Shown here: piece by piece, positions 44,805-52,656 of the stretch | Numbering within the stretch: position 1 is the first letter of the stretch | Layout of the letters: every line of letters begins with the position of its first letter | From: Dawidia cretensis | GTDB taxonomy: Bacteria; Bacteroidota; Bacteroidia; Cytophagales; Cyclobacteriaceae | DNA: 64,000 nt | Direction of reading: 5' to 3' | Assembly: GCF_018598175.1 (NCBI RefSeq) | Contig: NZ_JAHESE010000030.1 | Location: 1-64,000, forward strand | The notes under the pieces: generated by a model | Told to the model about the DNA's origin: nothing | What the model saw: the letters and a program-made list of their open reading frames with translations, nothing else | Databases searched by the model: none | Position numbers and translations under genes: made by a program

Positions 44805-44863
44805 TTCCACTGCTATACGCTTGGTTTGAAGTGGTTCGTACTCCAATAAACGCTGTCCATTAA

Positions 44864-45685
44864 ATGAACTATCAAACCTTTCAACCCTGCCCGGATTTAA
44901 AGTCGCTGGTAAAATGCTACTGGACTTTAGAAGTCTCTGCTGACAGCGATGCTGAGAAACAACGGATTGTTCCGGATGGTTGTATTGAAATGGCATTTAT
45001 CCTCGGAGACGACATCAAACGGTTCACGTCTGGGGATAATTTTATCCTTCAACCGCGTGCTATGGTGCTCGGACAAACGACTGAGCCTTTTTATATTCAG
45101 CCCACCGGATATGTGAACACCTTTGCCGTTCGCTTTTATCCTTACGGTTTTGCGAATTTTGTAAGCACTCCCCTCAAAAATTTGGCAAACAAAGAAACAC
45201 CGATTGAAGATCTGTTTGGAGAAGCTCATTCAAAAGAGCTAGCGCAAAAAATCATTCCCGCACGCCATGCTCAACAGCGAATTGAGATCATTGAAGAATT
45301 CCTTTTGAGCAAGCTCAACGAAAAAGCAACCCTTGATAACATCGTAAAAACAACAGTTGAAACACTTCTGTCAACCAACGGGAGCTCATCGATCAGCGCT
45401 ATTCTGAAAGAGGACTTGTCGAAAAGAAGACAACTGGAACGGAAGTTTTTAAAACAAATTGGCATTAGTCCCAAGCAATTAGGGAAAGTCATCCGGTTGC
45501 AAGCGGCATTAAAAATGTTATTGAGTCAACAGACCGAAACGTTAACCAGCATTGCTTATGAGAGCGAATATTACGACCAGGCTCACTTCATAAAAGATTT
45601 CAAGGAGTTTACGGGGACTAATCCAAGGGATTTCCTGGAAGACAGACAGCTGTTGCTCTCGGCCCTTTTTTACTCGGAGGGATAG
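44864..45685 (+). CDS. AraC family regulator, DUF6597-type
   Basis: A 273-residue regulator. The N-terminus (CPDLKSLVKCYWTLEV, RIVPDGCIEMAFILGDD, TTEPFYIQPTGYVNTFAVRF, YPYGF) is the DUF6597 sensor. The C-terminal HTH_18 includes LSKRRQLERKFLKQIGISPK and LTSIAYESEYYDQAHFIKDF. It converges on the VOC gene with an 8-base gap. The WG gene ends 59 bases upstream, so cotranscription with it is possible. Confidence 0.88.
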   Translation: MNYQTFQPCPDLKSLVKCYWTLEVSADSDAEKQRIVPDGCIEMAFILGDDIKRFTSGDNFILQPRAMVLGQTTEPFYIQPTGYVNTFAVRFYPYGFANFVSTPLKNLANKETPIEDLFGEAHSKELAQKIIPARHAQQRIEIIEEFLLSKLNEKATLDNIVKTTVETLLSTNGSSSISAILKEDLSKRRQLERKFLKQIGISPKQLGKVIRLQAALKMLLSQQTETLTSIAYESEYYDQAHFIKDFKEFTGTNPRDFLEDRQLLLSALFYSEG

Positions 45686-45693
45686 ACGTTGTA

Positions 45694-46062
45694 TTAATTG
45701 CTGGAGTGGAGTCCCAGCTTGTTTCCTTCAGAATCGATTAAAAGTGCGAAGTAGCCCATTTCAGGACTGATCTGGGTTTTCGGAACGATTATTTGACCGC
45801 CATTCTTTTCTACTTTGTCCAGTGTTGGTTGTAAATCGCTTCCTGCGTTTAGATATACAACCACTCCGCCCGTGGTGGTTTTGTAGTCGTTGCCTTTTGC
45901 CAATACGACGCTTACCGTTTTACCATCGCTTGGCAACACTCCCATTTGTGTTTCACCCATGTTGACCTCTTCAATTGTAACACCTAGAATTGTCTGATAA
46001 AATTTTACTGATCTTGAGAAATCCGTTACCGGAATTTCGATAATTGAAACCAGGTTTTTCAT
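45694..46062 (-). CDS. VOC family protein (glyoxalase/bleomycin resistance type)
   Basis: A 122-residue protein with one VOC domain: LVSIIEIPVTDFSRSVKFYQ, a middle strand (TGGVVVYLNAGSDLQPTL) and a final metal-site-like end (GYFALLIDSEGNKLGLHS). The expected His near the start is replaced by Glu in IEIPV, and a Glu precedes GNKLGLHS. It may bind metal or an electrophile. Its ATG overlaps the stop of a 39-residue putative lipoprotein gene by ATGA. Confidence 0.85.
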   Translation of the reverse strand: MKNLVSIIEIPVTDFSRSVKFYQTILGVTIEEVNMGETQMGVLPSDGKTVSVVLAKGNDYKTTTGGVVVYLNAGSDLQPTLDKVEKNGGQIIVPKTQISPEMGYFALLIDSEGNKLGLHSSN

Positions 46063-46178
46063 AGTATTCGATTTTTGATTTTGAGTTTTGTTCGCTTCTT
46101 CTTGTCCGTCCTATTATTCGAACAAGTCAAAAAGCCAATGGCAAGGAGCATTATCACGCTCACAGTAATTGTTCGCAT
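46059..46178 (-). CDS. Small putative lipoprotein, overlaps the VOC gene
   Basis: A 39-residue frame from ATG 46178: MRTITVSVIMLLAIGFLTCS, then a basic, charged tail (NNRTDKKKRTKLKIKNRIL). The N-terminus has a Lys/Arg-poor n-region, a hydrophobic stretch and a lipobox-like FLTC. The stop TGA (46061-46059) overlaps the VOC start ATG by ATGA. This supports it being translated and coupled. An alternative reading is a frame-split N-terminus of an originally exported VOC protein. Confidence 0.45.
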   Translation of the reverse strand: MRTITVSVIMLLAIGFLTCSNNRTDKKKRTKLKIKNRIL

Positions 46179-46362
46179 TTTTTACCACTTTGTTGCAGCT
46201 GTAAAATTAAAATGTCTATAACCTGGGGAATTGTAAAAATGCGACACACCTGCAGATAGTCGCAAACTGTCTGGATTTTTGGCGCAAATGCCCTAGGGGT
46301 AAAAAACCGGTTCACTTTACTTTTGTACACCTAACGCAACGGGCGTATCCGGAAACTAAAAA

Positions 46363-47049
46363 CTACATTTTCCTCCAGAGCGCTTCCACTTCCTTATCCA
46401 TCAGATATTTTTCTAAAAATCTATTAAACCAATCTTTCTTATTTATTGGATTGAATGCCATCTCAATAAGAATTGAATTAATCAAGGTTTGCTGAAATGT
46501 TGCCGGCATATACCGCTCCCTATAGGAATACATCTCCCGTTTATTGACATAGGCCGCTAAGAATTCTTTAAACTCAGGAAGCGTCATAGTTTCCATGTTT
46601 TGTTTTTTATTTAGTAGCTGTAAGTAGTCTTTATGATAAAAGACATTCCCAAATAATCTCGTGGTATCGCTGGCATTAAGATCTATTAATTTATCAACTT
46701 CTTTAGACACCATTGTAATTCCATTTACCGCCAACTCCACAGAGATACCGTCACGAATATTAAAAAAAGTCATCGCCCGGTATCGTACTGCATCCACCGA
46801 TGTATCATCAGGGACAATAAGAATCCGCTTATCATGAACTTCGTATATTCCAAAATGTTTTATACCTGTTCGCTCGGATCCCTTTGAATCGCCTCCCGGA
46901 ACAAGAATTCTCGCTTTAATGGAATCCTCATGTATCACCAATTCTGCTAAATTTTCATCGTCGATCGCGTACCACTCTCCTATCAAATTTTGAGTTTTCG
47001 CTTCGATCGCCAAGGTGAGAACTAACGTAATTAACCCTATCTTTTTCAT
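46363..47049 (-). CDS. Secreted protein of unknown function
   Basis: A 228-residue exported protein with signal peptide (MKKIGLITLVLTLAIEAKTQ). The N-terminal part (NLIGEWYAIDDENLAELVIH, GIKHFGIYEVHDKRILIVPD) looks lipocalin-like. The C-terminal half is helical and charged (MTLPEFKEFLAAYVNKREMY). No family was recognised. It stands alone between the VOC gene and exonuclease III. Confidence 0.5.
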   Translation of the reverse strand: MKKIGLITLVLTLAIEAKTQNLIGEWYAIDDENLAELVIHEDSIKARILVPGGDSKGSERTGIKHFGIYEVHDKRILIVPDDTSVDAVRYRAMTFFNIRDGISVELAVNGITMVSKEVDKLIDLNASDTTRLFGNVFYHKDYLQLLNKKQNMETMTLPEFKEFLAAYVNKREMYSYRERYMPATFQQTLINSILIEMAFNPINKKDWFNRFLEKYLMDKEVEALWRKM

Positions 47050-47118
47050 GAATCTTGTATCAACCTATTGAACTGCAATTTCCTCTGCCACATAAAGCTT
47101 AACGCCTCTCTCTACCCA

Positions 47119-47889
47119 TCACTTGAGAATAATCCATGCCGGCGCATGATCACTAGCCTTGTCCCAGCCCCTTACGGCGGTATCTACGCCAGCTTTACGA
47201 AGCCTGGGTACCAAATGCGGGCTTAAGAGGAAATGATCCAGCCTAAGGCCGGCATTGCGCCCCCAGGCGTTGTAAAGATAATCCCAGAAGGTGTAGATCC
47301 TTTCTTCCGGGTGCAGGTGACGGGCCGCGTCTACCCACCCTTGTTTCAGCAGGCGGGCGTATGCAGCCCGGGCTTCTTTACGGAATAGGGCGTTGTTGAG
47401 ATACTTCTCCGGTTTGTAGACATCCAGCGCTGTCGGCATCACATTAAAATCCCCTATCAGCGCGACGGGTACGTCGTGTGCCAGCAGTTTCTTGGTGCGT
47501 GCCGAAAGTCGTTTCATCCATTTGAGCTTGTGGTCGAATTTTGGTCCTGGGTACGGGTTGCCGTTGGGCAGATAAAGGCATGCGATCACCATTTTGCCAA
47601 CGATCGCCTCTATATAGCGGCTGTGTTCGTCCGTTGCGTCACCGGGCAAAGCCCGGCCCAGCTCCTGAATGGGTAGTTTCCGCGAAAGAATGGCGACGCC
47701 ATTCCAGGATTTTTGTCCATGCCAGATGGCCTGATAGCCCGCCGCCGCGATGGCTGCTATGGGAAATTGACCGTCGATCGTCTTTAGCTCCTGCAGGCAT
47801 ACAACGTCTGGTTTTGCTTCACGCAGCCAGCGCAGCAGCACCGGCAGCCTGCTGTTGATTCCGTTGATGTTATAAGTGGCAATCTTCAT
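47119..47889 (-). CDS. xth: Exodeoxyribonuclease III
   Basis: A 256-residue AP endonuclease/3'-5' exonuclease of the EEP fold. Asn7 is in TYNINGI, Glu34 in CLQELKT, Asp and Asn in GDFNVMPT, and the catalytic His in KASDHAPAWI. It repairs abasic sites and 3' blocks in double-stranded DNA. The length fits the single-domain bacterial enzyme (about 255-268 residues). The start is at ATG 47889 (MKIATYNING), the normal end of the family. The next gene (blaI-like) is divergent. Confidence 0.95.
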   Translation of the reverse strand: MKIATYNINGINSRLPVLLRWLREAKPDVVCLQELKTIDGQFPIAAIAAAGYQAIWHGQKSWNGVAILSRKLPIQELGRALPGDATDEHSRYIEAIVGKMVIACLYLPNGNPYPGPKFDHKLKWMKRLSARTKKLLAHDVPVALIGDFNVMPTALDVYKPEKYLNNALFRKEARAAYARLLKQGWVDAARHLHPEERIYTFWDYLYNAWGRNAGLRLDHFLLSPHLVPRLRKAGVDTAVRGWDKASDHAPAWIILK

Positions 47890-47996
47890 TATTCAAAGCG
47901 CTGCTCTAAAAATAATGAGCCGCTGTGTAGAAATGCTACCGCCCCACCAAAAGTTTATGGCCTTCTGCCCTGTTTTATAGCGGCCGAAGAAATAAA

Positions 47997-48039
47997 CTAC
48001 TAAGAAAATAGTAGATCTACTAATTATTTAGTAGTTTTG
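47997..48039. promoter_or_regulatory. Two BlaI/MecI-type operators overlapping a -7 box
   Basis: Two dyads, each with arms CTACTA and TAGTAG six bases apart, occupy 47997-48014 and 48017-48034. They are 20 bases centre to centre, two helical turns. The BlaI/MecI family binds TACTA/TAGTA-like dyads. TAGTTTTG at 48032-48039 matches TAnnTTTG and overlaps the right arm of the second dyad. It lies 24 bases before the blaI-like ATG at 48063. Confidence 0.88.
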
Positions 48040-48062
48040 AATACATCAACAAAAAGAGCGCT

Positions 48063-48443
48063 ATGGATTTGAATCTTACCAAAGCGGAGGAAAAGGCTAT
48101 GAAGATCCTTTGGTCGATCGAAAGGGGCTTGCTCCGGGATATTGTCAACGAATATGAAGACCCCAAGCCGGCTTATACTACGGTGGCAACCATATTCAAA
48201 ATTCTGGAAAAGAAAGGGTTTGTGGGAAGAACGCCGGTCGCGAATTCTCATGAATATTATCCGCTGGTGGCACGAAAGGATTATACTACCCAGTCGGTGA
48301 AATCTCTGGTGGAGAATTATTTTTCGAGCTCATTCAAGAATATGGTGTCGGAGTTCAGCAGTGCGGAAAACCTCAGCACGAAAGATATGCAGGAGCTCAT
48401 GGAGCATTTTCGGAAACAGATCGAACAAAAAAAGAAAAAGTGA
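48063..48443 (+). CDS. BlaI/MecI/CopY family transcriptional repressor
   Basis: A 126-residue winged-helix repressor. Its opening MDLNLTKAEEKAMKILWSIE and the HTH region KPAYTTVATIFKILEKKGFVGR match Penicillinase_R. A C-terminal dimerisation helix region (SSSFKNMVSEFSSAENLSTK) and basic tail follow. It lies 28 bases downstream of two operator dyads and overlaps the following M56 gene by one base (TGATG). Regulation is by autorepression and, by analogy, cleavage triggered by the M56 partner. Confidence 0.93.
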   Translation: MDLNLTKAEEKAMKILWSIERGLLRDIVNEYEDPKPAYTTVATIFKILEKKGFVGRTPVANSHEYYPLVARKDYTTQSVKSLVENYFSSSFKNMVSEFSSAENLSTKDMQELMEHFRKQIEQKKKK

Positions 48444-49690
48444 TGGAAAGTTATTTATTGAAGTCCGGCTTTTCATTGATCGCGCTCTATGCTTTGTACA
48501 GGGTGATGCTTCGGTATGAGCTCAATCACCAGCTGAACAGGTTTGCTGGCCTGGCATGTATACTTTTCTCAATCGCCGTTCCTTTCATACAATTCAAACA
48601 TGTTTCGCAAGCGGGTCGGTTTCCGGGTGTGTTCTCCGTGGTGACCAGCCGTACAGCCGATTTTCGGGAAACTGTTTCGTCTGCATTATCCGCGAGCACC
48701 ATCGATATTGTTTTAGCTCTGTATATAGTGGGAGCAGCTGTGTGCTTATTCCGTTGTGTCTTCGGGCTGACGACTTTACTGAGGATTTATATCCATTCGC
48801 CCAGGCGGCGCCAGTGGGGATTTACCGTTGTCGGCCTCAGCCGGCAGGTATCTCCGTTTACTTTTTTCAACGTGTTGTTTGTCGGGAAAGAGAGTATGGA
48901 TGATTCTGAACGGGAGACGATGCTGTTGCATGAGCGCGTTCATCGCGATCAGTATCATTCTGTCGATAACATATTCCTGGAGGCTGTTGCTGTTATGTTT
49001 TGGTTCAATCCTGTGGTGTGGCTGTTCAGGAGGGAGATCAAAGCGGAGCATGAGTATTACGCGGATGCGCGCGTGCTGGAAAATGGGATCGACCGGGAGG
49101 ATTATCAGCACATATTGTTTAAGGCCAGAACGGGGGTATCTATAGATTTCGGCAATTATTTGAGTAGTAAAACAAGTTTAATTAAACGATTTAATATGAT
49201 GACAAAAACAAGAACAAAATCCCAACACAGCTATTGGAGAGTTTCTCTTTATGTTGCGTTGATGTCTGTGATCGTATTCCTCGGCGCTTTTTCGGCCCGC
49301 AGGGAAGAGCCGCAATTCGACAAGATCGCCACGTACGAACAAGGCGAAGCGGCGATGTATCAAATCCTTACCAAGCGGATCATGTATCCCGCCTCTGCCC
49401 GCCACGAAAATCGTTCGGGTTTAGTACGGGTCTCTTTCACGGTTAATGAAAAGGGTCATGTCGAGCACATCAAAGCGGAGACGCGAAAGGATGGATATTT
49501 GCTGAAGGAAATGGTTGTCGTGGGCTATTACCAAACTTCTGAAGAAGCAAAAGGAATCGATGATGCGCTGAAGGCGGCGGCGGTTCAGGCTGTTGAAGGC
49601 CTGGGTGAATTTATTCCTGCACAGAAAGATGGCAAACCCGTCAGCTGTGTTTTGACGCTTCCCATTAAGTTTACTTTAGAGAAGGCATAA
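48443..49690 (+). CDS. BlaR1-like M56 membrane peptidase with TonB C-terminal domain
   Basis: A 415-residue protein from ATG 48443. It has three or four membrane helices in the first 110 residues and a metalloprotease domain with HERVHRDQYHSVDNIF (HExxH) and WFNPVVWLFRREIKAEHEYYAD. A further membrane helix (about residues 268-285) precedes a C-terminal TonB-like domain (MYQILTKRIMYPASARHENR, GLVRVSFTVNEKGHVEHIKA). This Bacteroidota architecture replaces the penicillin-binding sensor of classical BlaR1. It should sense a signal across the membrane and inactivate the BlaI partner. There is no beta-lactamase gene adjacent. Confidence 0.92.
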   Translation: MESYLLKSGFSLIALYALYRVMLRYELNHQLNRFAGLACILFSIAVPFIQFKHVSQAGRFPGVFSVVTSRTADFRETVSSALSASTIDIVLALYIVGAAVCLFRCVFGLTTLLRIYIHSPRRRQWGFTVVGLSRQVSPFTFFNVLFVGKESMDDSERETMLLHERVHRDQYHSVDNIFLEAVAVMFWFNPVVWLFRREIKAEHEYYADARVLENGIDREDYQHILFKARTGVSIDFGNYLSSKTSLIKRFNMMTKTRTKSQHSYWRVSLYVALMSVIVFLGAFSARREEPQFDKIATYEQGEAAMYQILTKRIMYPASARHENRSGLVRVSFTVNEKGHVEHIKAETRKDGYLLKEMVVVGYYQTSEEAKGIDDALKAAAVQAVEGLGEFIPAQKDGKPVSCVLTLPIKFTLEKA

Positions 49691-49753
49691 ACGGATAGCG
49701 CCGGGTGAAGCCCGGACGTAGACCTGTATAGTGGCAGCATTGAAGACAGAAAA

Positions 49754-49789
49754 AGCGGATAACCCATATTTACGCCTGGGTTATCCGCT
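49754..49789 (-). terminator. Strong intrinsic terminator, minus strand
   Basis: AGCGGATAACCCA (49754-49766) pairs with TGGGTTATCCGCT (49777-49789), a perfect 13-bp stem with a 10-base loop. On the minus strand it is followed by TTTT. This makes it the terminator of the LytTR remnant ending at 49801. In the plus direction it closes the BlaR-like transcript without a T-run. Confidence 0.8.
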
Positions 49790-49800
49790 GCAGTTGATCG

Positions 49801-49935
49801 TCATTTGTTCTTTATGATCAGGTCCAACAGCACCTGTTTCCGCTCCCGCGCAATCGGCAATGGAGTATCATGGACCATCACGGTAAGGCCGTCGATCGCG
49901 GATATACCGTTTTTGTATGAGGTACGATCGGTGAT
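49801..49935 (-). pseudogene. Truncated LytTR response-regulator DNA-binding domain
   Basis: The minus-strand frame ending at 49801 encodes SYKNGISAIDGLTVMVHDTP and LPIARERKQVLLDLIIKNK. This matches the last 40 residues of a LytTR domain: the SY at the end of the first strand, I...G..V.V as the hairpin, and LPI.R..K..LLDLI as the final helix. The receiver domain and first half of LytTR are missing. The frame remains open a little further upstream but is not LytTR-like. Its terminator hairpin follows at 49754-49789. It is a deletion remnant. Confidence 0.55.
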
Positions 49936-49945
49936 CTTTGTCAGA

Positions 49946-50223
49946 AGCATTACGCCCAACCTCAAAGTAGGTGCCGGCCTGGCATTCGATAATACGTTTG
50001 GATTTCCCATGGTTTATCCGGGGCTTCTCGTAGACTGGGCCATCGACGGTAAAGGAGGAAAGTACTTCGCCCGGCTAAACTCCAACGAGATCACAGCGCT
50101 TTCCGGAATATGTATGTTAACAATCGTACTGTTCAGGATTTCTTTTCGTACCTCGGGAAAGATGATGTGCCACATTTCGCGCCAAGCCCGTTTGTCTCCG
50201 TAGGGATAACGTACGGAATGTAA
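49946..50223 (+). pseudogene. Truncated and frameshifted outer-membrane beta-barrel gene
   Basis: In the plus direction from about 49946 the sequence reads SITPNLKVGAGLAFDNTFGF and PMVYPGLLVDWAIDGKGGKY, an alternating beta-barrel pattern. Near 50105 it shifts frame by one to GNMYVNNRTVQDFFSYLGKD and ends VSVGITYGM before TAA at 50221-50223. The short terminal strand is barrel-like. The N-terminal half and signal peptide are gone. It lies back to back with the truncated LytTR gene, 10 bases away. Confidence 0.5.
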
Positions 50224-50329
50224 TGTCTTTTTTTGCCTGCCGCAGTTCCTGTGGCCCTTGAAAAGACAGCAAACTTTCTTGTTTACGTAACTTTCTGTTT
50301 CGAGACTCGTCTTGCATTAAATCTCTCTT

Positions 50330-51052
50330 ATGACACTCGATTCCAAATCAGAAGCGTTTTCACCCAAAAGACTGGCGAGGATAGGTGGCATCATTTATCT
50401 GATCATAATTGTTTTCGGAGTATTCGGGGAGATTTTTGTGAGAAATAAAATAATCGTGGCAGGTGACCCGGCAGCGACTGCCCTGAATATGCTGGCTTCA
50501 CCGATGCTGTGGCGCTTTGGCATTGCCGGCGATTTGCTTATGCACGTCTGCGATGTGCCGCTGATCGTTATTTTTTACATCCTCCTAAGACCGGTCAATA
50601 AAAATCTGGCATTGTTAAACCTGTCCTTCAATCTTATCCAAACCACGGTGCTTGTAGCAAATAAGCTGAACCTTTTGATGACTATGTTTTTGTTGGGAGA
50701 TGCAGAATATTTAAAGACAGTTGACCTGGCCGAACTTAAAACATTATCCTATCTTTTCATTAAGCTTCATAGTTATGGTTTTGCAGTGGGGCTGATCTTT
50801 TTTGGGTTTGTCTGTATTGTTGAAGGACATCTGATTGTCAAGTCAGCCTTCATTCCCGGTATAATAGGCCGACTTCTACAGCTTGCCGGTATTTGCTATT
50901 TGTTGAACAGCTTTATCCTGATTCTTTATCCGGAGCAGTCAAGTATGATAATTCTTTTGCCGTGCTTTATCGCGGAGCTAGCGCTGGCCTTATGGATGTT
51001 AATCAAGGGCGTGGATGAACCCAAATGGAAGCTACGTATGCAAGGCGTATGA
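50330..51052 (+). CDS. DUF4386 membrane protein
   Basis: A 240-residue protein with about six or seven transmembrane helices. DUF4386 hallmarks are RLARIGGIIYLIIIVFGVFG, then GDPAATALNMLASPMLWRFG and LFIKLHSYGFAVGLIFFGFV. These are uncharacterised membrane proteins frequent in Bacteroidota and Actinobacteria. The start at 50330 is 106 bases after the OMP remnant. It converges with the DUF2200 gene. Confidence 0.85.
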   Translation: MTLDSKSEAFSPKRLARIGGIIYLIIIVFGVFGEIFVRNKIIVAGDPAATALNMLASPMLWRFGIAGDLLMHVCDVPLIVIFYILLRPVNKNLALLNLSFNLIQTTVLVANKLNLLMTMFLLGDAEYLKTVDLAELKTLSYLFIKLHSYGFAVGLIFFGFVCIVEGHLIVKSAFIPGIIGRLLQLAGICYLLNSFILILYPEQSSMIILLPCFIAELALALWMLIKGVDEPKWKLRMQGV

Positions 51053-51067
51053 GCCCGGCGAGTCATA

Positions 51068-51439
51068 TTAGCCATTTGTATTTCGCAGGATCTTATCCAT
51101 TTTCCGGCCTTTCGCCAACTCGTCCACCAGCTTGTCTAAATACCGGGCCTGCTGTGTCAACGGATTTGCAATTTCTTCCACGCGATACCCGCAGATCACG
51201 CCGGTGATCAGGCTCGCATTGGGGTTCAGTGTGGCCTGCTGAAAGAAAGTCTCAAAGGTTACTTTATCGTCGATAAGCTGCTGGAGTTTTTTATCGCTAA
51301 AGCCGGTCAACCACTTAATGACTTGATCCAGTTCATCTTTTGTACGTCCTTTTTTCTCCACTTTTGCGACATACATGGGATACACCGAGCCGAAGATCAT
51401 CTTCGCGATGCGCTGATCGTGTGTACTCTTGCTGTTCAT
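51068..51439 (-). CDS. DUF2200 family protein
   Basis: A 123-residue cytoplasmic protein. The family signature is clear: [50 protein letters not shown] and [20 protein letters not shown]. Members are small, mostly helical and uncharacterised, and often occur near stress genes. It ends 16 bases from the DUF4386 gene and is followed upstream by the OYE gene on the same strand, 51 bases apart. Confidence 0.88.
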   Translation of the reverse strand: MNSKSTHDQRIAKMIFGSVYPMYVAKVEKKGRTKDELDQVIKWLTGFSDKKLQQLIDDKVTFETFFQQATLNPNASLITGVICGYRVEEIANPLTQQARYLDKLVDELAKGRKMDKILRNTNG

Positions 51440-51489
51440 AGGACCAAATTACTAAAAAACAGATTATCGCGACACACTGATCGCTTTTG

Positions 51490-52572
51490 TCAGGCTGTTG
51501 TGAATGAAGCATAGTCGGTATAGCCTTTATCGCCTTCCGTATAAAATGTAGCGTCATCGGGTACTGCCAGCGCAGCGTTGTGCCGGAAGCGTTCGGGCAG
51601 ATCGGGATTGGCAATGAAGGGTTTGCCGAACCCGGCCAGATCAATCAACTCTGACTGTATCAACTGCTCAGCGGACTCGCGCGTATTGCCGCCGGTAAAT
51701 ATCAGGAGATTTTTAAAACGCCGGCGCACCTCGATCAAATAAGCATGCGGAATAGATGAGATACCGTTGACGACCTGGTTCGACAGATGCAGGAACCCGA
51801 TATTCATTGCCGCCAATGCGTTTACCAGGTAGCGATGTGTCTCCAACTCATCCGGGTAAGGCGACAAGTCATTGACACTGGCAAACGGCGACAGCCTGAT
51901 GCCGGTGCGTTCTGCGCCGATCGCCCCGACAACACCTTCCATTATTTCCAGTATAAACCGGCTGCGCTTTACCAACGAGCCGCCATAGTGATCTGTGCGA
52001 TTATTGGTTTGTGGGTTCAGGAATTGCTCTGGCAGAAAGCCGTGCGCTCCGTGAATTTCCACGCCGTCAAACCCAAGCGCGACAGCCATGGCAGCAGCCT
52101 CGACATGCAGCGCCACCAGGTCCTGCACCTCCGGCTGCGTTAATACAACGGGCTCCGGCATAGGCAGATGGCCGGTCGGTGTGCGCACAGTTTCATTGGC
52201 CTTTCTATCGGAAGCGCCGACCAGTGGAAGGCCGCCCATGTGATTGGCGGGATGCCCGATGCGACCGGTGTGTACCAGCTGAATAAAGATCGTTCCGTTT
52301 TCGTGGTGCACAGTCTCGACGATGCGTTTCCATCCGTCGCGTTGCGCCTGTGTATAAAGACCGGGTGTATTCAGGTAGCCGATGGCGTTGGGGGCGATTG
52401 CGGTATTGTCTGTGACGATCAGGCCCGCGCCGGCGCGCTGGTGGTAGTATGTTGCCATCGCGTGGCCGGGTACGCCGTCGACGGCCCGGCGGCGATTCAT
52501 GGGCGCCATGACCACGCGGTTCCGGAAAGCATATACTCCCTTCGTAAGGGGCGTTAATAATGTGTGCTGCAT
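51490..52572 (-). CDS. Old yellow enzyme family alkene reductase
   Basis: A 360-residue FMN-dependent NAD(P)H:flavin oxidoreductase. Hallmarks are VVMAPMNRRRAVDGVPG, IFIQLVHTGRIGHP, the substrate-binding pair in FDGVEIHGAHGFLPEQFLNP, GIRLSPFASVNDLSPYP and the phosphate-binding segment LIFTGGNTRESAEQLI. It reduces activated alkenes or nitro compounds. The gene is divergently transcribed from an AraC gene, typical of inducible xenobiotic reductases. It is probably cotranscribed with the DUF2200 gene. Confidence 0.92.
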   Translation of the reverse strand: MQHTLLTPLTKGVYAFRNRVVMAPMNRRRAVDGVPGHAMATYYHQRAGAGLIVTDNTAIAPNAIGYLNTPGLYTQAQRDGWKRIVETVHHENGTIFIQLVHTGRIGHPANHMGGLPLVGASDRKANETVRTPTGHLPMPEPVVLTQPEVQDLVALHVEAAAMAVALGFDGVEIHGAHGFLPEQFLNPQTNNRTDHYGGSLVKRSRFILEIMEGVVGAIGAERTGIRLSPFASVNDLSPYPDELETHRYLVNALAAMNIGFLHLSNQVVNGISSIPHAYLIEVRRRFKNLLIFTGGNTRESAEQLIQSELIDLAGFGKPFIANPDLPERFRHNAALAVPDDATFYTEGDKGYTDYASFTTA

Positions 52573-52643
52573 AGTGAATTAGTATGCTGCGAAGCTAGCA
52601 GTGGGCTACGCGGGCTGCCCTGTAAAACGAAAGGTTTGTTTTG

Positions 52644-52651
52644 TACATTTG
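52644..52651 (+). promoter_or_regulatory. Candidate -7 element for the AraC gene
   Basis: TACATTTG matches TAnnTTTG, only 5 bases before ATG 52657. If used, it would give a very short or absent leader from 52657, or make ATG 52687 the true start. No correctly spaced -33 TTG was found. Confidence 0.35.
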
Positions 52652-52656
52652 GAGGT

